Shown here one piece after another: positions 39,239 through 46,790 of a DNA stretch of 64,000 bases. Below the pieces are notes generated by a model. It saw nothing but the letters and a program-made list of their open reading frames with translations. It had not been told where the DNA came from and searched no databases. The first letter of the stretch is position 1. Every line of letters starts with the position of its first letter. Both the position numbers and the translations under genes were made by a program. Source of the stretch: Defluviitaleaceae bacterium (GTDB taxonomy: Bacteria > Bacillota > Clostridia > Lachnospirales > WQUN01); assembly GCA_009781755.1 (NCBI GenBank), contig WQVD01000002.1, positions 62,001-126,000 on the forward strand, given 5' to 3'.

Positions 39239-39826
39239 TTATTGCACGATTTCAAAGGTAAACACGACGGGGTTGTTTACATCTTCATCCAACGGAGATA
39301 TATCCACGGATTTTATTTTTAATTGTATGCCCAGGGCTTTTTGAAGTTCATAAAGCCTTCCGCCCGCACAGCGTTCAAAGTAACCGATGGCATTAGTCGG
39401 CGGGGTGGTGTACTTGCCCTCTGCGGCACGCTTGTAATACCCGTGAGAACATTTGAACGCAAGCGTTAGGGTGTTATCATTATTAAGCACCGGCTTCCAC
39501 CGCCCAAAGGTATCCGCAAACATAGCCATTCTTTCATCAAGCGCCAAATGGGCATAATCAACGGCGAAGGCTTTACGCTCCTTGTCAGCACCTGCACCGT
39601 TGCAAGCACCTTGGGTTTTGTATAATTCAAACCGTTGTTCTTTTGTAAGGTGTGTATTCATGGCCTGTGCGAATTCATCATCCCATTCCGGATTAAAATA
39701 TTTGAGCCCGACTAAGTGCGGCCCATTTTCGCATTGGTATTGGTTAACAATTCCTTCAAAGATGGCTACGGTTTCGGGTGGGATGCCGCTTTTCTTTTTC
39801 TGCATTTCCCTCAATACACTTATCAT
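39239..39826 (-). CDS. Uncharacterised conserved protein
   Basis: I do not recognise this 195-residue protein with confidence. It has several Cys and His residues in conserved-looking places (YQCENGPHL, GACNGAGADKERKAF, FKCSHGYYKRA, FERCAGGRLYELQKALG), which may form a metal or catalytic site. It has no signal or membrane helix. Its ATG overlaps the stop of the AraC regulator by four bases (ATGA), so it is co-translated with that regulator and may act in the same response. Confidence 0.75.
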   Translation of the reverse strand: MISVLREMQKKKSGIPPETVAIFEGIVNQYQCENGPHLVGLKYFNPEWDDEFAQAMNTHLTKEQRFELYKTQGACNGAGADKERKAFAVDYAHLALDERMAMFADTFGRWKPVLNNDNTLTLAFKCSHGYYKRAAEGKYTTPPTNAIGYFERCAGGRLYELQKALGIQLKIKSVDISPLDEDVNNPVVFTFEIVQ

Positions 39827-40740
39827 ATCTTGCCCTCCTCATTAATTTCTATAATTGGATACCACATTTCCATAATGGCAAAACTTGAATTGCACGGTGT
39901 GTATAATTCTGCCATGAAGTTGCCACGGGTTAATCCCTTTTTCTTCAGCCATGATTCGGTATAATCGCCTGCTTTATATATTGCGTCCGTTACAAGGGCT
40001 TCAAAATCTTCAGCTTCAAATGTACATACAATATAATTCCCGGAGGGAAGCTGCCGGGTGGCATAACCCCCACTATCCGCACCGGGAGCGGCTTCTGTAC
40101 CTGCAAAGTAAGTGAAACAGCCCTCCGGAGCATCGCCCTTGCATGAAATCCCAATATTTCGCCAATCAATCAACATCGGAATGTCAGATTCATGAAAGCG
40201 CTCCCATATCGCGCCGGGTTCGTCGATACCTGTAACATTGCCGCCGGGTACATGCCCTGTGATGCTGACATGACCCGAAAAGCCAATAAAATGAATCGGT
40301 TCATCAAGTGTGTTGCGGTTGATTTCCAGCACGATTCCCTTGCTTATAAGCGGCACATCTTCATCGATGTGCACATATCCGAGCAATAAATCGGGCTTTG
40401 TGACTTGATTAAGCGGAACGGGATGATTGCGGTATTCATCGGGTGTTATTGAAAATGCACTTTTGAATGTCTTTGTAAAATATTCATGGCTGTTAAAACC
40501 GTAATCCAGCGCAATGTCGAGTATGCGCCTGCTTTTATCCCCAAGCACTTCACAGGCCTTTGCCAGCCTGCGCATCTTGATATACTCATTAACCGGCCGC
40601 TTTACAAGACGCGTGAACAACCGTTGAAAATAAAACGGCGACAACATTGCAACTTTTGACAATTCTTCGGGCGTATTGTTTTCCTGTAGGTTATCTTCAA
40701 TGTAATCAACAACCTTTTGAATGGATTCCCATGCGTGCAT
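39823..40740 (-). CDS. AraC-family regulator with effector-binding domain
   Basis: This 305-residue protein has two N-terminal HTH motifs (LSKVAMLSPFYFQRLFTRL and ILDIALDYGFNSHEYFTKTF) followed by a GyrI/effector-binding domain (DVPLISKGIVLEI to LYTPCN). The domain order is that of Rob/SoxS-like activators that bind small hydrophobic ligands. TGGAGG precedes the ATG at 40740. The four-base overlap with the gene at 39239 marks that gene as a likely partner or target. Confidence 0.9.
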   Translation of the reverse strand: MHAWESIQKVVDYIEDNLQENNTPEELSKVAMLSPFYFQRLFTRLVKRPVNEYIKMRRLAKACEVLGDKSRRILDIALDYGFNSHEYFTKTFKSAFSITPDEYRNHPVPLNQVTKPDLLLGYVHIDEDVPLISKGIVLEINRNTLDEPIHFIGFSGHVSITGHVPGGNVTGIDEPGAIWERFHESDIPMLIDWRNIGISCKGDAPEGCFTYFAGTEAAPGADSGGYATRQLPSGNYIVCTFEAEDFEALVTDAIYKAGDYTESWLKKKGLTRGNFMAELYTPCNSSFAIMEMWYPIIEINEEGKI

Positions 40741-40827
40741 ATTAAAGCCTCCAACTTTTTATTATGTTTTGATTTTACATGATAAAAAATTCGCGGGCTT
40801 GTTCGTCAATGCTCTCTTAGGCTTTTT

Positions 40828-41454
40828 TTATTTATGTTGACTTGCATATCTTTGCGTGTAAGGACACCAAATCATACATTTTAAACATAAATTACAAAGC
40901 TTTCTAACCATCATATCTTCTCTTTTAACCGCAGCGTTCCAAGTCGTGCCGTGCAGGGATTTAGGCAGGCATACATCAACACAAATATTGCAATCGCCGC
41001 ATTGCGGTGTTATTACTGCTTTGTTCATGATTTCAAAGGGAGCGGTAGTTAAAACTTTGCCGAACAGCACGGCACAGCCGTATTGTTCAGTAACCAACAA
41101 ATTATTTTTTCCTATGAATCCTAACCCTGCATGGAGTGCGACCGTTTTATGGGGTAAGCGACCGAATTTTAACTTGGCAATACTTTTATATCCTTCGACT
41201 TCCAATAATTCAGCTGTTTTTGCGGCAAGGGCGTCCATTTTGCGTTCCGTATTGAGCACTTCCTTCGTCTTTGGTTGCTCATTGGCGCTTAACGCATTTA
41301 TGTACTCCTTTGATAATGCCTTGCCAAAAAAAATTACACAGGAATACCCCTCTACGGCATCTGCAGGCAACACCGATGTATCAACAAAATATACAAAATC
41401 CGCACCTTTGTTTTTTATGTACTGCTCCCAAAATTCGTTGATTGATGCGTTCAT
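40828..41454 (-). CDS. Two-[4Fe-4S] protein, epoxyqueuosine reductase-like
   Basis: This 208-residue protein ends with two ferredoxin-type cluster sites (CGDCNICVDVCLPKSL and CNLCLKCMIWCPYTQ). The part before them (LPHKTVALHAGLGFIGKNNLLVTEQYG) matches the QueG-like group. It is shorter than true QueG (about 300-370 residues) and lacks the HEAT-repeat end, so it may be a different reductase. AAGGGG lies upstream of the ATG. Confidence 0.82.
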   Translation of the reverse strand: MNASINEFWEQYIKNKGADFVYFVDTSVLPADAVEGYSCVIFFGKALSKEYINALSANEQPKTKEVLNTERKMDALAAKTAELLEVEGYKSIAKLKFGRLPHKTVALHAGLGFIGKNNLLVTEQYGCAVLFGKVLTTAPFEIMNKAVITPQCGDCNICVDVCLPKSLHGTTWNAAVKREDMMVRKLCNLCLKCMIWCPYTQRYASQHK

Positions 41455-41732
41455 TCTTATTCATCCCCTTAATTTGTAAATTTTACTTGCGCCGGATCAT
41501 GTTCACCGGAAATCAACATAATGATTTCTACCGTTAAATTGGCTTGTCACTTTTCAAGCAATGACCCGTTAAAAATCTATTAAATCACAGCGAACAGACG
41601 TTTGAAATAGATTTTCAAATTTTTTTTGCGAAGGACTGCCGAAAGCAGCTATGTACCCACTGTCTGCTTTGATGTTATACTTCGCTTTCTTTGCGTCATA
41701 CGCATTATTTCATTATTAAAAAGGAGTATCTC
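41455..41732. other. Divergent spacer before the ECF S component
   Basis: I looked for an FMN riboswitch (conserved AGGATC and GGGGCAGGGTGAAA) and did not find one. The spacer has T-rich and A-rich runs and a possible CTGCCGAAAGCAG hairpin near 41637-41652. No other feature can be supported. Confidence 0.35.
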
Positions 41733-42389
41733 ATGACATTTGGACGCACGAAATACCTAACCACCATGGGCATGTTGGCTGCCATGGCTGTCCTGTCTAC
41801 CATTTTAATCCGTATCCCCGTAATGCCCGCCGCCCCATTTCTTACGTATGACCCCAAGGACATCATTGTGGTCATCGGCGGCTTCATTTTCGGCCCGGTG
41901 GCAGCGTTGACGTTGGCGGTCGTTTCCGCTTTGGTAGAAATGCCGTTCTCCGGCACAGGGCCATGGGGCGTGGTCATGAACATTTCATCCAGCGCAGCAT
42001 TCGCCGTGCCCGCGGCAATCATATACAAATATCGCCGTACCATGACAGGCGCAATAACAGGATTGGTGGCAGGTGTCCTCATCGTAGTGCCGGTTATGCT
42101 GGCACTAAATTATCTAATCATGCCCATATATACAGGCATGCCGCGCGCAGCAATCGTAGCCATGCTAAGACCCACCATCCTACCCTTTAACGTCATCAAG
42201 TACAGCCTAAGCGCAGCCATCACCCTCATGATATACAGACCCATCGTAACCGCCCTAGCCGCATCAGGCCTACTACCCGCATCCACCGGCGACAACCAAA
42301 AACGAACATTCACCGGTATCCTAATAATCGCTGCATTAATCGCCGTAGGCTTGATCATGACCATCATTATCATGAACATCCGCGCCTAA
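41733..42389 (+). CDS. ECF transporter S component, RibU-like (riboflavin)
   Basis: This 218-residue membrane protein has five to six helices. The segment APFLTYDPKDIIVVIGGFIF and the following GPVAALTLAVVSALVEM match riboflavin-specific S components (RibU/YpaA). It binds the vitamin and works with a shared EcfT/EcfA module encoded elsewhere. AAGGAG lies eight bases before the ATG at 41733. Absence of an FMN riboswitch upstream leaves the substrate less certain; another vitamin is possible. Confidence 0.78.
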   Translation: MTFGRTKYLTTMGMLAAMAVLSTILIRIPVMPAAPFLTYDPKDIIVVIGGFIFGPVAALTLAVVSALVEMPFSGTGPWGVVMNISSSAAFAVPAAIIYKYRRTMTGAITGLVAGVLIVVPVMLALNYLIMPIYTGMPRAAIVAMLRPTILPFNVIKYSLSAAITLMIYRPIVTALAASGLLPASTGDNQKRTFTGILIIAALIAVGLIMTIIIMNIRA

Positions 42390-42447
42390 AAAACCCCTCC
42401 AAGCTAATCTAATCCCTTGACCTTAGCTTTTCATAAACCACCTCAAA

Positions 42448-42623
42448 GCCGCCGCCGGGGGCGAAGGGACTGTGCGCATAGCGAAATCACGCACGCAGCG
42501 GTGCGTAGCGGGCTTACGTGAAACCGAGAAGGCTCCGTAGGAGACAAGCGGTTTCACTTGCCCGATGCGTACCGATGCGTGCGTGATTTCGCGCAGCACA
42601 GCCCCTTCGCCCCCGGCGGCGGC
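42448..42623. repeat. PAL-2c palindrome between the S component and pyk
   Basis: The 21-base ends (42448-42468 and 42602-42623) are almost fully complementary (GCCGCCGCCGGGGGCGAAGG and its complement). The core is CGGGCTTACGTGAAACCG, CTCCGTAGGAG, CGGTTTCACTTGCCCG. Compared with the copies at 62685 and 20081, bases differ on both sides of the same stem, so pairing is kept. Confidence 0.88.
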
Positions 42624-42633
42624 AGTAATCTTT

Positions 42634-42662
42634 TTGTAATAATCGCAAACATGCGTTATAAT
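42634..42662 (+). promoter_or_regulatory. Promoter of pyk
   Basis: TTGTAA (42634-42639) and TATAAT (42657-42662) are 17 bases apart, 35 bp before the pyk start and just outside the PAL-2c element. Confidence 0.7.
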
Positions 42663-42697
42663 AACCGCACCTTTTAATTGAAGGAGCGGTTTTTTTT

Positions 42698-44485
42698 ATG
42701 CGCAAGACAAAGATATTGGCTACATTGGGCCCGGCCAGCAACGACGTGGGCACCATGAAGGAAATGATCCGCGCGGGTTTGGACGGTGCACGTATTAACT
42801 TTTCGCACGCCACGCACGAAAGTGCCGCCGTCACTGTAAACAATTTAAAAGAAGCCCGCGAAGCCATGAACAAGTATATTCCCTTGATACTGGATACCAA
42901 AGGCCCGGAAATACGAATCAAAACGTTCGATACCGACAAGGTATACCTCGAGCAAGGTGCAGAATTTACGCTTACCACGCGGGATGTGGAAGGCAATGCC
43001 TCCCTCGTTGGCATCACATATCCCGACTTGCCCAATGATTTGGAAATCGGCTCCACCGTCATGATTGACGATGGTTTAATTGAAATGACAGTCACAAAAC
43101 TTACCAAAACCGACATCAAGTGTGTATTGGTTAATTCGGGCTTCCTGAGTGCGCGCAAGGGCGTTAACGTACCCAATGTGGCCATCAACCTGCCGTCTTT
43201 GACCGACAAGGACATCGCCGATATCAAATTCGGCATCGAAAATAAATTTGATTATATTGCTGCTTCTTTTGTCCGTACTGCTGCTGATGTGTTAAACATC
43301 CGCAAGGTGCTGGAAGACAACGGGGGCGGCTTTATTAAAATCATCGCCAAAATCGAAAACCGCGAAGGTGTGGATAACCTCGAAGATATTCTGTCGGTAG
43401 CCGATGGTGTTATGGTAGCCCGCGGTGACATGGGTATCGAACTGCCGCCCGAAGAAGTCCCCATCGTACAAAAAGACATGATCCGCAAGTGTAACCGCGT
43501 GGGCAAACCCGTCATCACCGCCACCCATATGTTGGAGTCCATGACCGCCAACCCCCGCCCCACCCGTGCCGAGGCCAACGACGTGGCCAACGCCATCTAC
43601 GACGGTACCGACGTTGTAATGTTGTCCGGCGAAACCGCAGGCGGCCAATACCCCGTCGAGGCCGTAGCCATGATGGCACGCATCGCCGAGAAGGCTGAAA
43701 AGCACATCAATTACTCCAATGAATACGTAAGCTTGCACCGCAATATCAATAAGAACACTACCAATGCCATCAGCTACGCCGCCGTGGCCACCGCCACCGA
43801 CTTGGCCGCCGCTGCAATCGTGGTCATCACGGACACGGGTTTTGCGTCGCGCATGGTGTCGCGCTTCCGCCCCAGCTTTCCCATTTTGGCCGTTACTGCC
43901 GACGAATCCGTTTGTCGCCAGCAAAATCTGGTTTGGGGCATCATGCCCATGTTATCGCCCAAGCCGTTCGAGGGCGACAATGAAGTCTTCGACGTAGCCG
44001 AAGAAATGGCCAGCAAGTCCGGCTTGGTAAAAACGGGCGAAACCATCATCGCCGTAGCGGGCGTGCCCATCGGCGTAGCAGGCACCACCAACACCATGAA
44101 AATCCGCACCGTAGGCAATGTGTTGGCACAAGGCGAAGGTAACAAGCGCGGCATCGTCAAGGGCATCGTCCGCATCTTTGCCGATGTGGAAAATATCGAG
44201 CAGCCCTACTTCGAGCAAGGCGACATCATCATATGCACCCACACGACAGACAAAATGATGGAATACATCAAAAAAGCGGGAGCCATCGTAGTGGGCTCAT
44301 GGGAGGTTGTGGACTTAGGTCATGCCGAAACCGTAACCCGCGCGCTGGATATTCCGCTGCTGAACGTAGGCGTGCGTGCCGTAGATTTTATTAACCCCGG
44401 GCTGCCCGTGACGGTAGATACCGATGCAGGGTTGCTGTTGAATGGGTTTTCAAGCAAAGCAGCGGCTAAGGTCAAGCGCGGTTAA
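42698..44485 (+). CDS. pyk: Pyruvate kinase with C-terminal PEP-utiliser domain
   Basis: This 595-residue enzyme makes pyruvate and ATP from phosphoenolpyruvate. The start RKTKILATLGPASN, the catalytic ARGDMGIELPPEEVP region and the MLSGETAGGQYPVEAV loop are typical. Beyond the normal end (about 475) there is an extra PEP-utiliser-like domain (GDIIICTHTTDKMMEYIKKA, DLGHAETVTRAL, LLNVGVRAVD) common in Bacillota; its TSH motif is changed but a His remains. GAAGGAG lies about ten bases before the ATG. Confidence 0.97.
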   Translation: MRKTKILATLGPASNDVGTMKEMIRAGLDGARINFSHATHESAAVTVNNLKEAREAMNKYIPLILDTKGPEIRIKTFDTDKVYLEQGAEFTLTTRDVEGNASLVGITYPDLPNDLEIGSTVMIDDGLIEMTVTKLTKTDIKCVLVNSGFLSARKGVNVPNVAINLPSLTDKDIADIKFGIENKFDYIAASFVRTAADVLNIRKVLEDNGGGFIKIIAKIENREGVDNLEDILSVADGVMVARGDMGIELPPEEVPIVQKDMIRKCNRVGKPVITATHMLESMTANPRPTRAEANDVANAIYDGTDVVMLSGETAGGQYPVEAVAMMARIAEKAEKHINYSNEYVSLHRNINKNTTNAISYAAVATATDLAAAAIVVITDTGFASRMVSRFRPSFPILAVTADESVCRQQNLVWGIMPMLSPKPFEGDNEVFDVAEEMASKSGLVKTGETIIAVAGVPIGVAGTTNTMKIRTVGNVLAQGEGNKRGIVKGIVRIFADVENIEQPYFEQGDIIICTHTTDKMMEYIKKAGAIVVGSWEVVDLGHAETVTRALDIPLLNVGVRAVDFINPGLPVTVDTDAGLLLNGFSSKAAAKVKRG

Positions 44486-44520
44486 AGTCGCTATCACAAT
44501 TAAAACAAGGACGGATACCC

Positions 44521-45522
44521 ATGACCAACCTAATCCACAAAAACGGCGAAACGCACCCCGAAAAAATCGTTGCGGAAAAATGGCTGCGGCTTATTTATGA
44601 TGCGGACAACGCCAATCAACCCGCGTCGCTGGCTTCTTTGATCAGTCGCAAGTTGTTGTCGCGGTTATATGGCGCGTATTGTCAAACATCGCATTCGCGG
44701 CATTTGATTAATTCTTTTCTTGCCAACAATGAAGTGGACTTGACGGGTTGCGCGGGTAGTTATGAAAATTTTGCGCAGTTCTTTGCCCGGGAGAAGAAGG
44801 GGATTGTATTCCCGCAGGATGCGCAGGTATTGGGCTCACCATGTGAAGGGTTGGCGAGTGTGTACGAAGATATCGACCCCAATGCAATGGTAGCGGCCAA
44901 GGGTTGCGAATATACGCTGGCAGAATTATTCGGCAGCGCGGCAAGTAACACAAAAAACCGTAATCACGATTCGCATGCATTGAAGACAATCAACGAAAAT
45001 GATTGCCCCATGATGCAAAAAATATTGGACGAAAATTGCGGAGAACGTTTGGCGCAACGGTACCGCGGCGGTACTTGCCTGCGCTTGCGTATAACGCCTA
45101 CGGATTACCACCGCATGCATTTTTTCGATGACGGCGAAGTCACGGATGCAACGTTTATTGACGGCGATTTACACTCCGTTAATCCGCTGGCGGTGGCCAA
45201 GATTGCCCGTTTATATTGCCGCAACAAGCGCGTGCGTGTACAAGTTGCAACGCGCAACTTCGGTCATGTGACGCTCATGGAAGTAGGCGCTACGTTTGTG
45301 GGCAGTATCGTGCATCGCTTTTTGGTGGGTGACAAAGCGCGACGCGGGCGGCAAGCCAGTTACTTCTTGCCCGGTGGGTCGCTGGTGCTGGCATTCTTTG
45401 AAAAAGGGGCGGTTAATTTGGATGCGGGGATTGTATCGCGCACCGCTGCCGGTATCGAAACGCGCGTACAGGTAGGCGACCCCATCGGAAAAATGGTAAA
45501 TTCATCAATTCCGACATATTAA
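44521..45522 (+). CDS. psd: Phosphatidylserine decarboxylase
   Basis: This 333-residue protein converts phosphatidylserine to phosphatidylethanolamine. The C-terminal half has FGHVTLMEVGATFVGSI and the self-cleavage region FLPGGSLVLAFFEKG, where cleavage at Gly-Ser would form the pyruvoyl group (LGST in Escherichia coli). It belongs to the longer Psd group with an N-terminal extension. The next gene, pssA, makes its substrate, so the two form a phospholipid operon. Confidence 0.92.
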   Translation: MTNLIHKNGETHPEKIVAEKWLRLIYDADNANQPASLASLISRKLLSRLYGAYCQTSHSRHLINSFLANNEVDLTGCAGSYENFAQFFAREKKGIVFPQDAQVLGSPCEGLASVYEDIDPNAMVAAKGCEYTLAELFGSAASNTKNRNHDSHALKTINENDCPMMQKILDENCGERLAQRYRGGTCLRLRITPTDYHRMHFFDDGEVTDATFIDGDLHSVNPLAVAKIARLYCRNKRVRVQVATRNFGHVTLMEVGATFVGSIVHRFLVGDKARRGRQASYFLPGGSLVLAFFEKGAVNLDAGIVSRTAAGIETRVQVGDPIGKMVNSSIPTY

Positions 45523-45583
45523 TAAGGAATTGCGGAAATGATATAAACGGGGCTTCCCCTACATAATGAAGGAGCACGGTTTT

Positions 45584-46195
45584 ATGATTAAAATATTCCC
45601 GGTGTTAAAGCACATTAACTTCCCCAGCATGTTAACAACCACGGGTTTGTTGATGGGTGCGCTAACGGCTTGGCTGTTGATGCATCGGCAGGATGATTTG
45701 CGTTGGGCGGTGCTGGCGTTATTCTTCTGCGGGGTGTTGGACTTGGCGGATGGGTTGGCGGCGTCCAAGTTGGGCAAAATCACCGAGTTTGGCAAGCAAG
45801 TGGATTCGTTGGTAGACTTTTTTACTTGTTGCATTATGCCGATTATCATCGTGCATCAATTTTTCTACGAAAATGCCTTCGTCATTGGTGCCGTTGCGAT
45901 ATATGCGATTTGCGGGCTGTGGCGGCTGGCCAACTTTAACATCACGCCCCAATCGGTAGACAAAGACGGCAAAAAATACTTCATCGGCTTGCCCGTGCCG
46001 GGTGCCATGATGGTCGTGACCATGGTGTTTTGGTTCCTTCAAAACTACGACGGGCCGCAATGGGTGATGGGGATTGCGTTTTTGTTCCTTGCGTTCATGA
46101 TGATTTCGTTCATCAAACTGCGTAAATACGGAGCGTGGCAGTGGATCATATGGGCGGTAGGTTGTGCGTTCGTGGTTTTTGTACTGGTTGTGTAA
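45584..46195 (+). CDS. pssA: CDP-alcohol phosphatidyltransferase, PssA-like
   Basis: This 203-residue membrane protein has the CDP-alcohol motif as DLADGLAASKLGKITEFGKQ followed by VDSLVD. All four acidic residues are in place, but the usual AR after DGxx reads AA. It would make phosphatidylserine from CDP-diacylglycerol, feeding psd just upstream. The ATG at 45584 has GGAG about nine bases upstream; the earlier ATG at 45566 precedes that site. Confidence 0.88.
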   Translation: MIKIFPVLKHINFPSMLTTTGLLMGALTAWLLMHRQDDLRWAVLALFFCGVLDLADGLAASKLGKITEFGKQVDSLVDFFTCCIMPIIIVHQFFYENAFVIGAVAIYAICGLWRLANFNITPQSVDKDGKKYFIGLPVPGAMMVVTMVFWFLQNYDGPQWVMGIAFLFLAFMMISFIKLRKYGAWQWIIWAVGCAFVVFVLVV

Positions 46196-46196
46196 C

Positions 46197-46640
46197 GTGC
46201 GAGAAAAGTTTAATGCCTTGATGCGCTTTGCACTCAACCGCGAGACGATAACCTACCTCATCGTGGGCATTTGTACGACGGCGGTGAGCTTGAGCACGTA
46301 TGCATTGTACTCTCGCGTGTTCGGAATGAATGAACATTTGGCAAAATTATTATCCATGGCTACGGCCATGGTTTTTGCGTTTTATCCAAATAAGGTGTGG
46401 GTATTCCGCTCAAAAGGCACGCGCGGGCGCGTACTGCTGCACGAAATTTGGTCGTTTTTTTCCACGCGGATTGCATCGGCGTTTTTGGAGCAGGGGATGT
46501 TCTCCTTCGCCGTGGCAGTTTTGCGGATGCACGACATCCTTGCCAACGCAATTGTCATGTCCTTCATCGTTGTGCTTAATTATTTGTTGGGCAAGTTTTT
46601 TGTGTTTAGGAAGAAGGACGAAGATGAATTACCCGTGTAA
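46197..46640 (+). CDS. GtrA-family membrane protein
   Basis: This 147-residue protein has four helices in the GtrA pattern (ITYLIVGICTTAVSLSTYAL, then MVFAFYPNKVWVFRS and NYLLGKFFVFRKK). GtrA proteins are linked to transfer of lipid-linked sugars, often in teichoic acid or O-antigen decoration. The GTG at 46197 is one base after the pssA stop, so it is probably co-transcribed. The longer frame starting at 46164 would overlap pssA by 32 bp. Confidence 0.82.
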   Translation: MREKFNALMRFALNRETITYLIVGICTTAVSLSTYALYSRVFGMNEHLAKLLSMATAMVFAFYPNKVWVFRSKGTRGRVLLHEIWSFFSTRIASAFLEQGMFSFAVAVLRMHDILANAIVMSFIVVLNYLLGKFFVFRKKDEDELPV

Positions 46641-46695
46641 TTCTTACGTCGTGAATAGACTTTTCGTATAAATCATCTTTTACCATTGCCACTAG

Positions 46696-46732
46696 CAAAA
46701 ACGCGTGATATCCTCCACTTCGCGCGTTTTTT
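46696..46732 (+). terminator. Terminator after the psd-pssA-gtrA operon
   Basis: AAAAACGCG and CGCGTTTTTT form a stem around a longer loop and end in a T-run, 56 bp after the gtrA-like stop. Confidence 0.6.
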
Positions 46733-46790
46733 GGTTGCGCGGTTTTTTCGACCCTAATTCATAGGTGCAAGTACCAAGAAAGAGGATTAT

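Noticed and set aside
41455-41732. FMN riboswitch before the RibU-like gene
   Set aside because: The conserved FMN aptamer strings are absent. The spacer shows only weak hairpins.
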